64,000 bases of DNA, from the NCBI RefSeq assembly GCF_001422985.1, contig NZ_LMNL01000001.1, forward strand, positions 248,720-312,719, written 5' to 3'. Shown here piece after piece: positions 9,749-18,634 of the stretch. Under the pieces are notes generated by a model. The model worked only from the letters and a program-made list of their open reading frames with translations, was not told the origin of the DNA and ran no database searches. Numbering within the stretch: position 1 is the first letter of the stretch; the number at the start of each line of letters is the position of its first letter. The DNA is from Methylobacterium sp. Leaf117 (GTDB lineage Bacteria; Pseudomonadota; Alphaproteobacteria; Rhizobiales; Beijerinckiaceae). The translations under genes were made by a program, and so were the position numbers.

Positions 9749-11026
9749 ATGGCCGCGAGCGTTGCGTCGAGCACGACTGAAATCAAGGACCTGTACGAGA
9801 TGGGCGAGGTCCCGCCCCTCGGTCACGTGCCGGCGAAGATGTATGCCTGGGCGATCCGGCGCGAGCGCCATGGACCGCCGGAGCAGTCGCATCTGCTCGA
9901 AGTCCTCCCGGTCTGGGAGATCGGCGACGACGAAGTGCTCGTCTACGTCATGGCCGCCGGCATCAACTACAACGGCGTCTGGGCCGGCCTCGGCGAGCCG
10001 ATCTCGCCCTTCGACGTGCACAAGGGCGAGTACCACATCGCCGGTTCGGACGCGTCGGGCATCGTCTGGAAGGTTGGCGCGAAGGTGAAGCGCTGGAAGG
10101 TCGGCGACGAGGTCATCATCCACTGCAATCAGGATGACGGCGACGACGAGGAGTGCAACGGCGGCGATCCGATGTTCTCGCCCTCGCAGCGCATCTGGGG
10201 CTACGAGACCGGGGATGGCTCGTTCGCGCAGTATTGCCGGGTGCAGTCGCGTCAGCTCATGGCCCGCCCGAAGCATCTGACCTGGGAGGAGGCGGCCTGC
10301 TACACGCTGACCCTCGCCACCGCCTACCGCATGCTGTTCGGCCACGCCCCCCACACCGTGCGCCCGGGCCAGAACGTCCTGGTCTGGGGCGCGTCCGGCG
10401 GCCTCGGCGTGTTCGCGGTCCAGCTCTGCGCGGCCTCCGGCGCCAACGCCATCGCGGTGATCTCCGACGACACCAAGCGCGACTACGTCATGAGCCTCGG
10501 GGCCAAGGGCGTGATCAACCGCAAGGAGTTCGATTGCTGGGGCCAGTTGCCGAAGGTGAACAGCCCTGAATACAACACTTGGCTCAAGGAGGCCCGCAAG
10601 TTCGGCAAGGCGATCTGGGAGATCACCGGCAAGGGCAACGACGTCGACATCGTGTTCGAGCATCCGGGCGAATCGACCTTCCCGGTCTCCACCCTGGTGG
10701 CCAAGCGCGGCGGCATGATCGTGTTCTGCGCCGGCACCACCGGCTTCAACATCACCTTCGACGCCCGCTACGTCTGGATGCGCCAGAAGCGTATCCAGGG
10801 CTCGCACTTCGCCCATCTCAAGCAGGCCTCGGCGGCGAACCAGTTCGTCCTCGACCAGCGCATCGACCCGTGCATGAGCGAAGTCTTCCCCTGGGACAAG
10901 ATTCCCCAGGCTCACACCAAGATGTGGAAGAACCAGCACGCCCCGGGCAACATGGCCTGCCTCGTCAACGCCCCCCGCGCCGGTCTGCGCACGGTCGAGG
11001 ACGTGGTCGAGGCCGGAAAGCGCTAA
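9749..11026 (+). CDS. ccr: Crotonyl-CoA carboxylase/reductase
   Basis: Key enzyme of the ethylmalonyl-CoA pathway: NADPH-dependent reductive carboxylation of crotonyl-CoA to ethylmalonyl-CoA. The 425-residue protein is a zinc-less member of the medium-chain dehydrogenase superfamily. The dinucleotide fold motif GASGGLGVFAVQ is at about residues 214-225. An Asn in GINYNGVWAG (about 71), the acidic WGYETG segment (about 150) and His in KNQHAPGN (about 393) sit where I expect the CO2-pocket residues described for this family. The start ATG follows GGGGAG at 9736-9741. The strong hairpin just past the stop may end the transcript. Confidence 0.96.
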   Translation: MAASVASSTTEIKDLYEMGEVPPLGHVPAKMYAWAIRRERHGPPEQSHLLEVLPVWEIGDDEVLVYVMAAGINYNGVWAGLGEPISPFDVHKGEYHIAGSDASGIVWKVGAKVKRWKVGDEVIIHCNQDDGDDEECNGGDPMFSPSQRIWGYETGDGSFAQYCRVQSRQLMARPKHLTWEEAACYTLTLATAYRMLFGHAPHTVRPGQNVLVWGASGGLGVFAVQLCAASGANAIAVISDDTKRDYVMSLGAKGVINRKEFDCWGQLPKVNSPEYNTWLKEARKFGKAIWEITGKGNDVDIVFEHPGESTFPVSTLVAKRGGMIVFCAGTTGFNITFDARYVWMRQKRIQGSHFAHLKQASAANQFVLDQRIDPCMSEVFPWDKIPQAHTKMWKNQHAPGNMACLVNAPRAGLRTVEDVVEAGKR

Positions 11027-11030
11027 GGTC

Positions 11031-11058
11031 CGATACCCGATACCCGATACCCGACACC
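11031..11058. repeat. Tandem 7-bp repeats after ccr
   Basis: Three exact copies of CGATACC (11031-11051) are followed by a variant copy, CGACACC (11052-11058), starting 4 bp after the ccr stop codon. They are too short to be a mobile element. They may be a slippage product and sit directly before the hairpin described next. Confidence 0.75.
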
Positions 11059-11064
11059 AGACGA

Positions 11065-11232
11065 TCACCTGCCCTTTTCGGAGGGCAGGTGCTTGGCGTA
11101 TTCTTCGCGCTCTTCCTTCTGCTTGATCAGGTCGGCGTAGGCTTGGCGCATCTCGGGGGAGACCGACACCGTGCGGGCCTTCTCCTTCTTGCGTTTCGGC
11201 GCCTTCTTGAACTGGTTCGTGGTTTCGCTCAT
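11065..11232 (-). CDS. Small hypothetical charged protein (55 aa)
   Basis: A 55-residue, highly charged protein rich in Lys, Arg and Glu, with a basic stretch (KKAPKRKKEKAR, residues 9-20) followed by a probably helical, acidic-basic tail. There is no signal peptide or membrane segment. Downstream it converges on ccr and upstream it diverges from leuD. I do not recognise a family. The codon pattern and the clean start just before a GGGGAACAG sequence (a plausible ribosome binding site) make it more likely real than chance. A nucleic-acid-binding role is possible from charge alone. Confidence 0.6.
   Translation of the reverse strand: MSETTNQFKKAPKRKKEKARTVSVSPEMRQAYADLIKQKEEREEYAKHLPSEKGR
11066..11091. 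terminator. Hairpin at the ccr 3' end (terminator-like, no T-tract)
   Basis: A perfect 10-bp stem, CACCTGCCCT paired with AGGGCAGGTG around loop TTTCGG, lies 40 bp beyond ccr. On the plus strand no T-run follows, so intrinsic termination would be weak. It also forms the last codons of the small minus-strand gene ending at 11065, so the two genes converge with no spacer. Confidence 0.5.
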
Positions 11233-11404
11233 GGCTGTTCCCCTGGTGTTGCGCACAGCATAGGCCCGATGGGCGACGATCGCGAGACGCGAAGCCCCGT
11301 CTTTCGGCGTCGTCGCCCGCCTGATAGAGGTCGGCCCACATGCGGCACCTGCCTCGTCCGGGGATGAGGCCGCCGCCCATCGCGAGACCACGGCGACCGG
11401 CATC

Positions 11405-12007
11405 ATGGACAAGTTCACCACCCTGGAGGGCGTCGCGGCGCCCATGCGGATCATCAACGTCGACACCGACCGGATCATCCCCAAGCAATATCTCAAGACG
11501 ATCAAGCGCACCGGCCTCGGCAAGGGCCTGTTTTCCGAGATGCGATACCGGGACGACGGCTCCGAGAACCCGGATTTCGTCCTCAACAAGCCGGCCTATC
11601 GCAACGCCCGGATCCTCGTCGTCGGTGACAATTTCGGTTGCGGCTCGTCGCGCGAGCACGCGCCCTGGGCCCTGACCGATTTCGGCATCCGCTGCGTGAT
11701 CTCGACGAGTTTCGCCGACATCTTCTTCAACAACTGCGCCAAGAACGGCATCCTGGCGATCACGGTCTCGCCGGAAGACCTGGAGAAGCTGTTCGAGGAT
11801 GCCGAGCGCGGCTCCAACGCCACGCTCTCAGTCGATCTCGAAGCCCAGACCATCAAGGGTCCGGACGGCGGCACCCTGCATTTCGACATCGATTCCGGTC
11901 GCAAGGAAAGCCTGCTCAACGGCCTCGACGAGATCGGCCTCACGCTGAAGCGAGCGCCCAAGATCGACGCCTACGAGGAGAAACTGGCGGCGCGCGGGTT
12001 CGCCTGA
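11405..12007 (+). CDS. leuD: 3-isopropylmalate dehydratase small subunit
   Basis: Swivelling-domain subunit of isopropylmalate isomerase (LeuCD) in leucine biosynthesis; LeuC, which carries the 4Fe-4S cluster, is not in this window. The 200-residue length is typical. Recognisable segments are [15 protein letters not shown] near residue 18, the substrate-loop motif [13 protein letters not shown] at about 78-90, and the [11 protein letters not shown] region near 110. The ATG at 11405 is preceded by GACCGGCATC with only a weak ribosome binding site. It stands alone, separated from its neighbours by repeat DNA downstream. Confidence 0.95.
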   Translation: MDKFTTLEGVAAPMRIINVDTDRIIPKQYLKTIKRTGLGKGLFSEMRYRDDGSENPDFVLNKPAYRNARILVVGDNFGCGSSREHAPWALTDFGIRCVISTSFADIFFNNCAKNGILAITVSPEDLEKLFEDAERGSNATLSVDLEAQTIKGPDGGTLHFDIDSGRKESLLNGLDEIGLTLKRAPKIDAYEEKLAARGFA

Positions 12008-12064
12008 GGAGCTGCGGCAAGACGCCTCCCGGCAAGACCGGGCGATCGAAAGTCCGTGGCGCTC

Positions 12065-12178
12065 CGTCATTCCGGGGCGCCGCAGGCGAGCCCGGAATCC
12101 ATAGCCGCCGACAGTGTAAGGCCTGGTACCACCTGAGTTTCTGGATCCCGGGCTCCGCTGCGCGGCCCCGGGATGACG
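12065..12178. repeat. Nested inverted repeat (dispersed intergenic palindrome)
   Basis: The outer arms CGTCATTCCGGGGC (12065-12078) and GCCCCGGGATGACG (12165-12178) are complementary apart from one base. Inside them, GCCCGGAATCC and GGATCCCGGGC form a second, imperfect pair. The same CGTCATTCCGGGGC...CCCGGAATCC pattern recurs at 49164-49200, which suggests a dispersed, non-coding palindromic element like those common in rhizobial-type genomes. Confidence 0.75.
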
Positions 12179-12411
12179 CAGTGCTCCGAGTGGTTTCCGC
12201 CATCATATCGGCATTCTGCCTGAGGTTGTGTTGGGGGCTGCTGTACGCTGTGCGCAGATCCAACAGGCTGAGTTGGCCAAGCGATACCCAACACCCCGAG
12301 AGCACCAAGCCATCACCCCAACGAATCGGTCTCGCCCTCAACCGTTCGTTAACCCTGGTATCGCCTGAATCGCCGCTCACGATCGATGGGTACGTAGTGG
12401 CGGAGAACACG
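12179..12411. other. Gap between leuD repeat element and transglycosylase
   Basis: Together with the preceding repeat element, this makes a 404-bp gene-free stretch after leuD. It contains an AT-richer stretch around 12225-12360 (GTTCGTTAACCC near 12344-12355) that probably includes the promoter of the transglycosylase gene. No open frame here resembles a protein I know. Confidence 0.4.
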
Positions 12412-13617
12412 ATGGCATTCGGCCGACCGGGCAAGACGGCGACCCTCTCCCTCGGGATGGCTGCGGCCCTCCTGTCGATCTCCGCTCCGGCGCGGGCCGA
12501 TTTTCAGGGCTGCCTCGCCAACCTCCAGGCGCAGGCCGCGGCGCAGGGCATCTCGGCCCAGACCTTCCGGGCGGCCACCGCCGGCATCGCGCATGACGAG
12601 AAGGTGCTGGAACTCTCCCAGGCTCAGCCCGAGTTCAAGACTCCGATCTGGGATTACATGGCCGCCCTGGTCGACGAGGAGCGTGTCGACGACGGCAAGG
12701 CGGCGATGCGTCAGCACGCACAGGCGCTCGCCAACGCGGAGGCGCGCTACGGCGTCGACCGCCACACCATCGCGGCGGTCTGGGGCGTCGAGTCGAATTT
12801 CGGCAAGAACCTCGGCAAGATGCCGCTGGTCCAGTCCTTCGCCACCCTGATCTGCGCCAATCACCGCCGGAAGGACTTCTTCAAGGGCGAGCTGATGGCC
12901 ACCCTGAAGATCATCGAGCGCGGCGACATCGACCCCTCGCGCCTCAACGGCTCCTGGGCCGGCGCCTTCGGCCAGACCCAGTTCATGCCCACCACCTACC
13001 AGCGTCTCGCCGTCGACGGCGATGGTGACGGACGTCGCGATCTGGTCGATTCGGTGCCGGACGCCGTCGCCTCCACGGCCAACTTCCTGCGCGTCGCCAA
13101 GTGGAACAACGGCCAGCCCTGGGGCTATGAGGTCAAGGTCCCGCGCGGCTTCAACGCCGGCGCCGCCGGGCGCAAGAACAAGAAGCCGGTGGCGCACTGG
13201 GCCTCCCTCGGCGTCACTCGCATCGACGGCCGCCCGCTCTCGGGCGACGGGCCGGCGGGTATCCTGCTGCCGGCGGGCAGCGACGGGCCGGCCTTCCTGG
13301 TGACGAAGAACTTCGACGCGCTCTACTCCTACAACGCCGCCGAATCCTATGGTTTGGCCATCGCGGTGCTGTCCGATCGCCTGCGCGGCCGCGCGGGCAT
13401 CCAGGCGGAGTGGCCGACCGACGATCCGCCCCTGTCCCGGGCCGAACGCCGCGATCTCCAGGCCCGTCTGACCAAGCGCGGCTTCGACGTCGGCGAGCCG
13501 GACGGCAAGGTCGGGTCGAAGACCCGCGACGCGATCAAGGAGGTCGAGCGCAGCCTCGGCATGCCGGCGACCGGCCGTCCCGGTGCCAAGGTGCTGGAGG
13601 CGCTGCGACGCGGATGA
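12412..13617 (+). CDS. Lytic murein transglycosylase, MltB family, with peptidoglycan-binding domain
   Basis: Periplasmic enzyme that cleaves the MurNAc-GlcNAc bond to form 1,6-anhydromuropeptides. The 401-residue protein starts with a signal peptide (hydrophobic residues about 10-25, cleavage near APARA-DF). The catalytic domain has VWGVESNFG with probable catalytic Glu127, and AFGQTQFMPTTY near 185. The C-terminal 60 residues (RRDLQARLTKRGFDVGEPDGKVG) match a PG_binding_1 domain. I chose the ATG at 12412; a GTG at 12397 is an alternative. The stop overlaps the next start (ATGA). Confidence 0.9.
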   Translation: MAFGRPGKTATLSLGMAAALLSISAPARADFQGCLANLQAQAAAQGISAQTFRAATAGIAHDEKVLELSQAQPEFKTPIWDYMAALVDEERVDDGKAAMRQHAQALANAEARYGVDRHTIAAVWGVESNFGKNLGKMPLVQSFATLICANHRRKDFFKGELMATLKIIERGDIDPSRLNGSWAGAFGQTQFMPTTYQRLAVDGDGDGRRDLVDSVPDAVASTANFLRVAKWNNGQPWGYEVKVPRGFNAGAAGRKNKKPVAHWASLGVTRIDGRPLSGDGPAGILLPAGSDGPAFLVTKNFDALYSYNAAESYGLAIAVLSDRLRGRAGIQAEWPTDDPPLSRAERRDLQARLTKRGFDVGEPDGKVGSKTRDAIKEVERSLGMPATGRPGAKVLEALRRG

Positions 13618-14000
13618 GTGCGCGCCGCCTGATCAGCTCGGGGTCGCCCTTCGAGACCGCCTACGGCTATTCCCGTGCCGTGGTGCAGGATGGCGACGTG
13701 TTCGTGGCCGGAACCACCGGCTACGATTACGCCACGATGACGATGCCGGACTCGGCGGAGGATCAGGCCGAGGCCTGCTGGCGCACGATTGACGCCACGC
13801 TGGTGGACGCGGGGTCGTCGCTGGCAGGGATCGTGCGGGCGACCTATTACGTCACCGATCGCGCGGATGCCGAGGCGGTGCTCGGAATCTGTGGGCGGGT
13901 GTTGGCCGATGTCCGGCCGGCCGCCACCATCGCCATCGTGGCGGGCCTGCTGCGCCCCGAGATGAAGGTCGAGATCGAGGTCACCGCGAGACTGCCCTAG
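13614..14000 (+). CDS. RidA/YjgF family protein
   Basis: A 128-residue member of the RidA superfamily; canonical members hydrolyse reactive enamine/imine intermediates released by PLP enzymes. The protein begins ISSGSPFETAYGYSRAVVQDGDVFVAGTTG-like and has the late V-E-I-E-V segment, but ends without the canonical R-x-C signature, so it may belong to a Rid subgroup with a different activity. The ATG overlaps the transglycosylase stop. Its role in this pairing is unknown. Confidence 0.8.
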   Translation: MSARRLISSGSPFETAYGYSRAVVQDGDVFVAGTTGYDYATMTMPDSAEDQAEACWRTIDATLVDAGSSLAGIVRATYYVTDRADAEAVLGICGRVLADVRPAATIAIVAGLLRPEMKVEIEVTARLP

Positions 14001-14013
14001 GGAGAACCCGATC

Positions 14014-14967
14014 GTGGTCGCACGGCTGATCGCATTGACGGGCGCCACCGGATTCATCGGGCGCCACCTGCTCCACAGCCTGTCGCAGCGGGGCTATCGC
14101 GTGCGGGTCCTGCTGCGCCGGCCGGTCGCGATGCCGGAGGGCGCCACCAGCGCCGTGGTCGGGGACCTGACGCGGCCGATGAACATGGCGGCAGCGCTCG
14201 CCGGCGTCGACGCGATCGTGCATTCGGCCGGGCTTGCCCATGCGATGTCGGGAACGCCGGAGGACGACTTCCGCGCCTCGAACACCGAAGCCACGCTGCG
14301 CCTCGCCGAAGCCGCCGCCCGCGCCCGCGTGAACCGCTTCGTCTTCCTCTCGTCGATCCGAGCCCAGGTCGGCTTCGCGGCGTCCGGCATCGTGACGGAC
14401 ACAGACCTGCCGGCGCCGACCGAGCCGTACGGACGCTCGAAGCGCGATGCCGAGGCAGCCCTGGCGGGGACCGATCTCGACTGGGTCGCCCTGCGACCCG
14501 TCCTGGTCTACGGAGCCGGCGCGAAAGGCAATGTCGCCCGCCTGATGCAACTGGCCCGCTCGGCGGCGCCTCTGCCGTTCGGGCGCCTCGACGGTCGGCG
14601 CTCGCTGGTCTCGGTCGAGAGCCTGGGCGCCGCGGTAGCGGCGGTTCTCGAAGCGCCCGGCCCGCTGCGCCGGCCCCTGATCGTCGCCGAACCCGATGCC
14701 CTGACCCTGCCGGACATGATCACGGCGTTGCGGGCCGGTCTCGGGCGTGGGCCGGGTCTGGTGCCGGTGCCGAGGAGCCTGCTCGGCCTCGCCTGCCGCC
14801 TCACCGGTCGGGAGGCCCTCTACGCTCGGCTGGCCGGCGATCTGGTGGCGCGGCCCGATGGGCTGTTGGACCTCGGCTGGACCCCGGCTACCGCCGCCCG
14901 GGACGGGCTGGTGCGGCTCGCCCGGGAGAGCCTGGCCGGCCACGGACCGAACGGAAACCAGACATAA
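14014..14967 (+). CDS. NAD(P)-dependent epimerase/dehydratase (extended SDR)
   Basis: A 317-residue extended short-chain dehydrogenase with the nucleotide-binding motif GATGFIG at residues 10-16. A Y-x3-K catalytic pair is visible in PYGRSKRDAE near residue 140. The overall layout resembles UDP-sugar epimerases or complex I NDUFA9-like proteins; the substrate cannot be told. It starts with GTG at 14014, 13 bp after the RidA gene and behind AGGGAG, so it probably shares that transcript. The hairpin immediately after the stop belongs functionally to the opposing gene. Confidence 0.8.
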   Translation: MVARLIALTGATGFIGRHLLHSLSQRGYRVRVLLRRPVAMPEGATSAVVGDLTRPMNMAAALAGVDAIVHSAGLAHAMSGTPEDDFRASNTEATLRLAEAAARARVNRFVFLSSIRAQVGFAASGIVTDTDLPAPTEPYGRSKRDAEAALAGTDLDWVALRPVLVYGAGAKGNVARLMQLARSAAPLPFGRLDGRRSLVSVESLGAAVAAVLEAPGPLRRPLIVAEPDALTLPDMITALRAGLGRGPGLVPVPRSLLGLACRLTGREALYARLAGDLVARPDGLLDLGWTPATAARDGLVRLARESLAGHGPNGNQT

Positions 14968-14992
14968 AAAAAGCCCGGCACCGCGCCGGGCT
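14965..14992 (-). terminator. Rho-independent terminator for the minus-strand gene at 15015
   Basis: AGCCCGGC (14972-14979) pairs with GCCGGGCT (14985-14992) around a 5-base loop. Read on the minus strand, the stem is followed by eight T residues (complement of 14965-14972), the classical intrinsic terminator form. It ends transcripts from 15350 leftward and overlaps the epimerase stop codon. Confidence 0.85.
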
Positions 14993-15014
14993 CTGTCGCG
15001 AAATAGGCTGTCGA

Positions 15015-15350
15015 TCAGCGGCGGACGTCGAGCACGTCGCCGGAGCGACTGTCGATGACCACGGTCAGGTCGTCGCCGCGACGGTCGGAGCCGCGGACGA
15101 TCATCCGGGGACCGCGCCGGTCGACGCCGTCGACATCGACGAGGCCTTCGCGCCGGGCGATCCGCGCCGCCTCGCCCCGGGACAGCTCGCTGCGCGGCGG
15201 ACCGCGATCATCGTAGCCGCGACGGTAGCCGGGATCGACCTGGACGCCGCCGGGGCCGATGGAGATCCCCTGCGCGGAGGCGGGCGCGGCGGTCAGGCCG
15301 AGGCCGAGCGCCATGAGGCTGCCGGCGAGAATGGTCGAACGAATGGACAA
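15015..15350 (-). CDS. Small secreted protein, PepSY-like C-terminus
   Basis: A 111-residue exported protein. A TTG start at 15350 is proposed because a strong ribosome binding site (AGGGGG) lies about 9 bases before it, and it gives a full signal peptide (about residues 5-25, ending APASA). The mature part is Arg/Asp/Gly-rich, and the last 45 residues (ARIARREGLVDVDGV, then VVIDSRSGDVLDV) resemble the PepSY-type fold seen in small periplasmic proteins. The function is unknown. It has its own intrinsic terminator. Confidence 0.7.
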   Translation of the reverse strand: MSIRSTILAGSLMALGLGLTAAPASAQGISIGPGGVQVDPGYRRGYDDRGPPRSELSRGEAARIARREGLVDVDGVDRRGPRMIVRGSDRRGDDLTVVIDSRSGDVLDVRR

Positions 15351-15460
15351 CTGGGCTTCCCCCTCTTGCGCGCATCGGGGCGGCACCATCAGCCTCAATA
15401 CCTGGACGCACGAACTGCGCCTCAATCGACCGATGCGCGCGTTGGTTCCGTGGGCGCGAC

Positions 15461-16303
15461 TCAGCGGACCGCCTTGAGGGCGGCCGCGACGGCGTCGTCC
15501 GTTTGGTCGATATCGGGCGCATCGATGTGGCGGAACCGCGCCTGGATCAGGCCGAAAGCTCCGAAGGCGAAATGTCCGGCCGCCACGATGGCGAGCAGGA
15601 CCCAGCCGTAGGGCTGGGCGCGCAGGGCCGCGAAGGCACCGGCAAGCCCCTTCACTTCGGACGAGGCCTGGTACCAGGCCGCCGCGATGAAGAACCCGCC
15701 GATGATCAGGAACGCGATGCCGCGCGCGGCATAGCCGAACTGCCCGATCGGCTTGGCCCAGCGGCAATGGTCGGCGTCGAGCTTCAGGCGGTCGGTCACG
15801 TCGCCCTTGAAGGCCTTCACCAGGAAGGCGACCCCGCCGCCCATCACGCCGAGGCCGATCAGGCCGACGAGCCACAGCCCGAACGGCTTGGCGAGGAGCC
15901 AAGCGGTCCAGTCCTGCGCCTTGTCGCCGCCGCCTCGGCTCAGACCGAGGGCGAGACTCGCGGCGGTGATCGCGAGACCGGTGTAGATCACCGCACTGAG
16001 GAGATGGGCGAGGCGCACGATGCTGCCCTTGAGCGACGTGCCGCGGCGGTCAGCGTCGGTGACGCCCTCGACTAGGCGCCAGATCGCGAATCCCAGGAGC
16101 CCGACGGCGATCAGGCCGACCAGCACGGCACCGAACGGCCCGGCCAGGACCCAGCGGATGGCGCTCTCGCTGTCGCCCGCGCGTCCCCCCCGGCCGATCG
16201 CCGCCAACAGGGCGAGGCCGCCGACCAGACAGTAAACGACGCCGCGCGCGCCGTATCCGAACCGAGCCAGACGCTCGATTGTGTTGAGTCCAAGTGAAAA
16301 CAC
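15461..16303 (-). CDS. DUF1206 family membrane protein
   Basis: A 280-residue integral membrane protein built from three similar units, each beginning with an R-x-G-Y/F-x-A-R-G-like segment (FGYGARGVVYCLVGG at 14-28, LAHLLSAVIYTGLAI around 98, FGYAARGIAFLIIGG around 190), with about two helices per unit. This three-fold repeat is the hallmark of DUF1206, whose function is unknown. The gene directly upstream on the same strand, 27 bp away, is a hypothetical protein that may be cotranscribed. Confidence 0.85.
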   Translation of the reverse strand: MFSLGLNTIERLARFGYGARGVVYCLVGGLALLAAIGRGGRAGDSESAIRWVLAGPFGAVLVGLIAVGLLGFAIWRLVEGVTDADRRGTSLKGSIVRLAHLLSAVIYTGLAITAASLALGLSRGGGDKAQDWTAWLLAKPFGLWLVGLIGLGVMGGGVAFLVKAFKGDVTDRLKLDADHCRWAKPIGQFGYAARGIAFLIIGGFFIAAAWYQASSEVKGLAGAFAALRAQPYGWVLLAIVAAGHFAFGAFGLIQARFRHIDAPDIDQTDDAVAAALKAVR

Positions 16304-16330
16304 GGCGCTTCCTGGTATTCCACGACTGGT

Positions 16331-16732
16331 TCAGTCGGAGGAACGCGCAGCCTTGCCAGATAGTGCCACGTAGAAGCCGAGGCCGTCGCCAGCCGGCAGG
16401 GTCTGCAGGCGATCGACCAGACCCTTGCGCTTGGCGTCGAGCAGAAGCCGTCCGATCGGTTGGAACAGGGTTTCGCCGCCGCCCTCCGGCGGAGGATCGA
16501 GACGGAGCGCCACCGTCTTGCCCTTCCCGAACCGGCTGCGCTCCAGCATGTCGGCAAGCGACGCTTCCGCCGTCGGTCGGTTCACCCCGCGCAGGTCGAG
16601 CACCGATTCGGCGTCGGTGACGCCGAGCGAGCCACGCAGCTTGGCGGCATAGAAATCTTCGAAGTGAGGCACCGGGCAATGCAGTCCTGGCTGGAGACGA
16701 AGACGGATCTGCGCGTCAGAGCGCGATGCCAT
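16331..16732 (-). CDS. Hypothetical protein (133 aa), faintly Smr-like
   Basis: A 133-residue soluble protein without a signal peptide. The middle contains LDLRGVNRPTAEASL (about residues 45-59), followed by a helix and a strand, which loosely recalls the LDLHG start of Smr (small MutS-related) nuclease domains, but the later conserved G-K-G motif is not clear. I would treat it as unassigned. Codon use matches its neighbours, and the 27-bp spacing suggests an operon with the DUF1206 gene. Confidence 0.6.
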   Translation of the reverse strand: MASRSDAQIRLRLQPGLHCPVPHFEDFYAAKLRGSLGVTDAESVLDLRGVNRPTAEASLADMLERSRFGKGKTVALRLDPPPEGGGETLFQPIGRLLLDAKRKGLVDRLQTLPAGDGLGFYVALSGKAARSSD

Positions 16733-16841
16733 CGTAGACGTCTGTCAGTCCAGCGCACAACGGGGTCGGGGTGCGTCGTGTCGGGTTCAGTCCCCGGCAC
16801 CAACGGTGCGCCGGGAACCGATCAGGCGAGTCGCAGGCCGA

Positions 16842-18293
16842 TCAGCCGTGAACGAGCACGTTCCGGAACTGCCACGGATCGCTGGTGTCGATGTCCTCGG
16901 GGAACAGGCCCGGGCGACCGGTCAGCGGGGTCCAGTCGGTATAGACGCCGACGACGGGGCCGAGATACGGGGTCTGCACCTCGAGGCAGCGGCGGAAGTC
17001 CATCTCGTCGGCCTCGACGATGCCGGCCTCCGGGTTCTCCAGGGCCCAGACCATGCCGGCGAGCACGGCCGAGGTCACCTGCAGGCCGGTGGCATTCTGG
17101 TAGGGGGCGATGCGGCGGGTCTCTTCGATGGAGAGCTGCGAACCGTACCAGTAGGCGTTCTTGGCGTGGCCGTAGAGGAGAACGCCGAGCTCGTCGATGC
17201 CGTCCACGATTTCGGTCTCGTCGAGGATGTGGTGCTTCTCCTGAACCTTGCCGCCATTGCCGAACATCTCGTGCAGCGACAGGACGGCGTCGTTGGCCGG
17301 GTGGTAGGCGTAGTGGCAGGTCGGGCGGTAGGCGGCGCGCTCACCCTCCAGCACGGTGTAGTAGTCGGAGATCGAGACGGCCTCGTTGTGCGTCACCAGG
17401 AACCCGAACTGCGACTGGGCGGTCGGGGTCCAGGAGCGCACGCGGGTGTCGGCGCCGGGCTGCAGCAGGTAGATCGCGCAGCGCGACCCCTTCTCCTGCT
17501 CGCGGGCGTTGTCGGGCTTCCAGGTCTCGTGGGTGCCCCAGCCGAGTTCGGCCGGCTGGTTCCCTTCGGAGACGAAGCCTTCCACCGACCAGGTGTTGAC
17601 GAACACGCCCATAGGCTTGGCCGACTTGGCGCGCTGGGTGTCGCGCTCGGCGATGTGCACGCCCTTGACGCCGACCTCGCGCATGAGCGCGGCCCAGCCG
17701 GCGCGGTCCTTCGGCTCGGGGGTCTTCAGCCCGAGATCGCCGGCGACGTTGAGGAGCGCCTGCTTGACGAACCACGAGACCATGCCGGGATTGGCGCCGC
17801 AGCACGAGACGGCGGTGATGCCGCCCGGGCTCGCCGCGCGGGCGTCGAGGATGTCCTGGCGCAGGGCGTAGTTGGTGCGGTCGCCCTGGCTCTTGTTCTT
17901 GTCGAAGTAGAAGCCCGGCCAGGGCTCGGCCACGGTGTCGATGTAGAAGGCGCCGAGTTCGCGGCACAGTTCCATGATGGCGCGCGAGGAGGTGTCGACC
18001 GAGAGGTTGACGCAGAAGCCCTGGCCGCCGCCCTCGGTGAGGAGGGGCGTCAGGATTTCGCGGTAGTTCTCCTTGGTGAGCGCCACCTGCTCAAAGCGCA
18101 GGCCATGCTTGTCGGCCAGCGCCTTGTGCGCATCGGACGGCTCGACGACGGTGAAGCGGGCCTTGTCGTACTCGAAGTGGCGCTCGATCAGCGGAAGGGT
18201 GCCGCGCCCGATGGAGCCGAAGCCGATCATCACGATGGGGCCGGTGATGCGGCCGTGGACGGGCCAGGAGGTTGCGGCTTCGGTCATCAGCAC
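16842..18293 (-). CDS. hss: Homospermidine synthase
   Basis: NAD-dependent enzyme that makes sym-homospermidine from two putrescines, or from putrescine and spermidine; this is a major polyamine in many alphaproteobacteria. The 483-residue protein opens with a Rossmann motif, GFGSIGRG at residues 24-31, and has SCCGANPGMVSWFV near 165 and a substrate-domain DTVAEPWPGFYFD stretch near 138, all of which I recognise from this family. The ornithine decarboxylase gene at 19598 would supply putrescine, and a GNAT acetyltransferase lies between them on the same strand. Confidence 0.92.
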   Translation of the reverse strand: MLMTEAATSWPVHGRITGPIVMIGFGSIGRGTLPLIERHFEYDKARFTVVEPSDAHKALADKHGLRFEQVALTKENYREILTPLLTEGGGQGFCVNLSVDTSSRAIMELCRELGAFYIDTVAEPWPGFYFDKNKSQGDRTNYALRQDILDARAASPGGITAVSCCGANPGMVSWFVKQALLNVAGDLGLKTPEPKDRAGWAALMREVGVKGVHIAERDTQRAKSAKPMGVFVNTWSVEGFVSEGNQPAELGWGTHETWKPDNAREQEKGSRCAIYLLQPGADTRVRSWTPTAQSQFGFLVTHNEAVSISDYYTVLEGERAAYRPTCHYAYHPANDAVLSLHEMFGNGGKVQEKHHILDETEIVDGIDELGVLLYGHAKNAYWYGSQLSIEETRRIAPYQNATGLQVTSAVLAGMVWALENPEAGIVEADEMDFRRCLEVQTPYLGPVVGVYTDWTPLTGRPGLFPEDIDTSDPWQFRNVLVHG

Positions 18294-18634
18294 TCGATCC
18301 TTCTCATACTCAATTCGTCGTCATCGCTCGGCGAGCGCCGTGCTTAGGCGCCGCAAATGACGAACAAGCGACGGGCTCAGTGACGTTTGCGGCCCGCAGG
18401 GTCAACTCCCCGACCGGATCGGCGTCCACCTGCGCGACGGGCCGGGCTCGACGCAGGGGTTACGGAACCTTGAATCGTCCCATGTGTCGGACGCGGGTCG
18501 CCGTCCCACCGCAACGGATTGCAGACCGCCTCCGACACTCCGATATTGCACTGCAACAGAACAACGCCGATCCCCGTCTTCAGAGGGGTCGACAGCGAGG
18601 AAGCGTCCGTCCCTCGACGCCACGGACCGCCGCC
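18294..18634. other. Gap upstream of hss
   Basis: 341 bp between the divergent hss gene and a tiny plus-strand frame. An 11-bp perfect inverted repeat, TTGCA-C-TGCAA, lies at 18546-18556. Nothing else stands out, and no frame here looks coding. It probably holds the hss promoter. Confidence 0.4.

Noticed and set aside
18546-18556. Inverted repeat TTGCA-C-TGCAA upstream of hss
   Set aside because: Only 5-bp arms, no second copy nearby; too short to call an operator.
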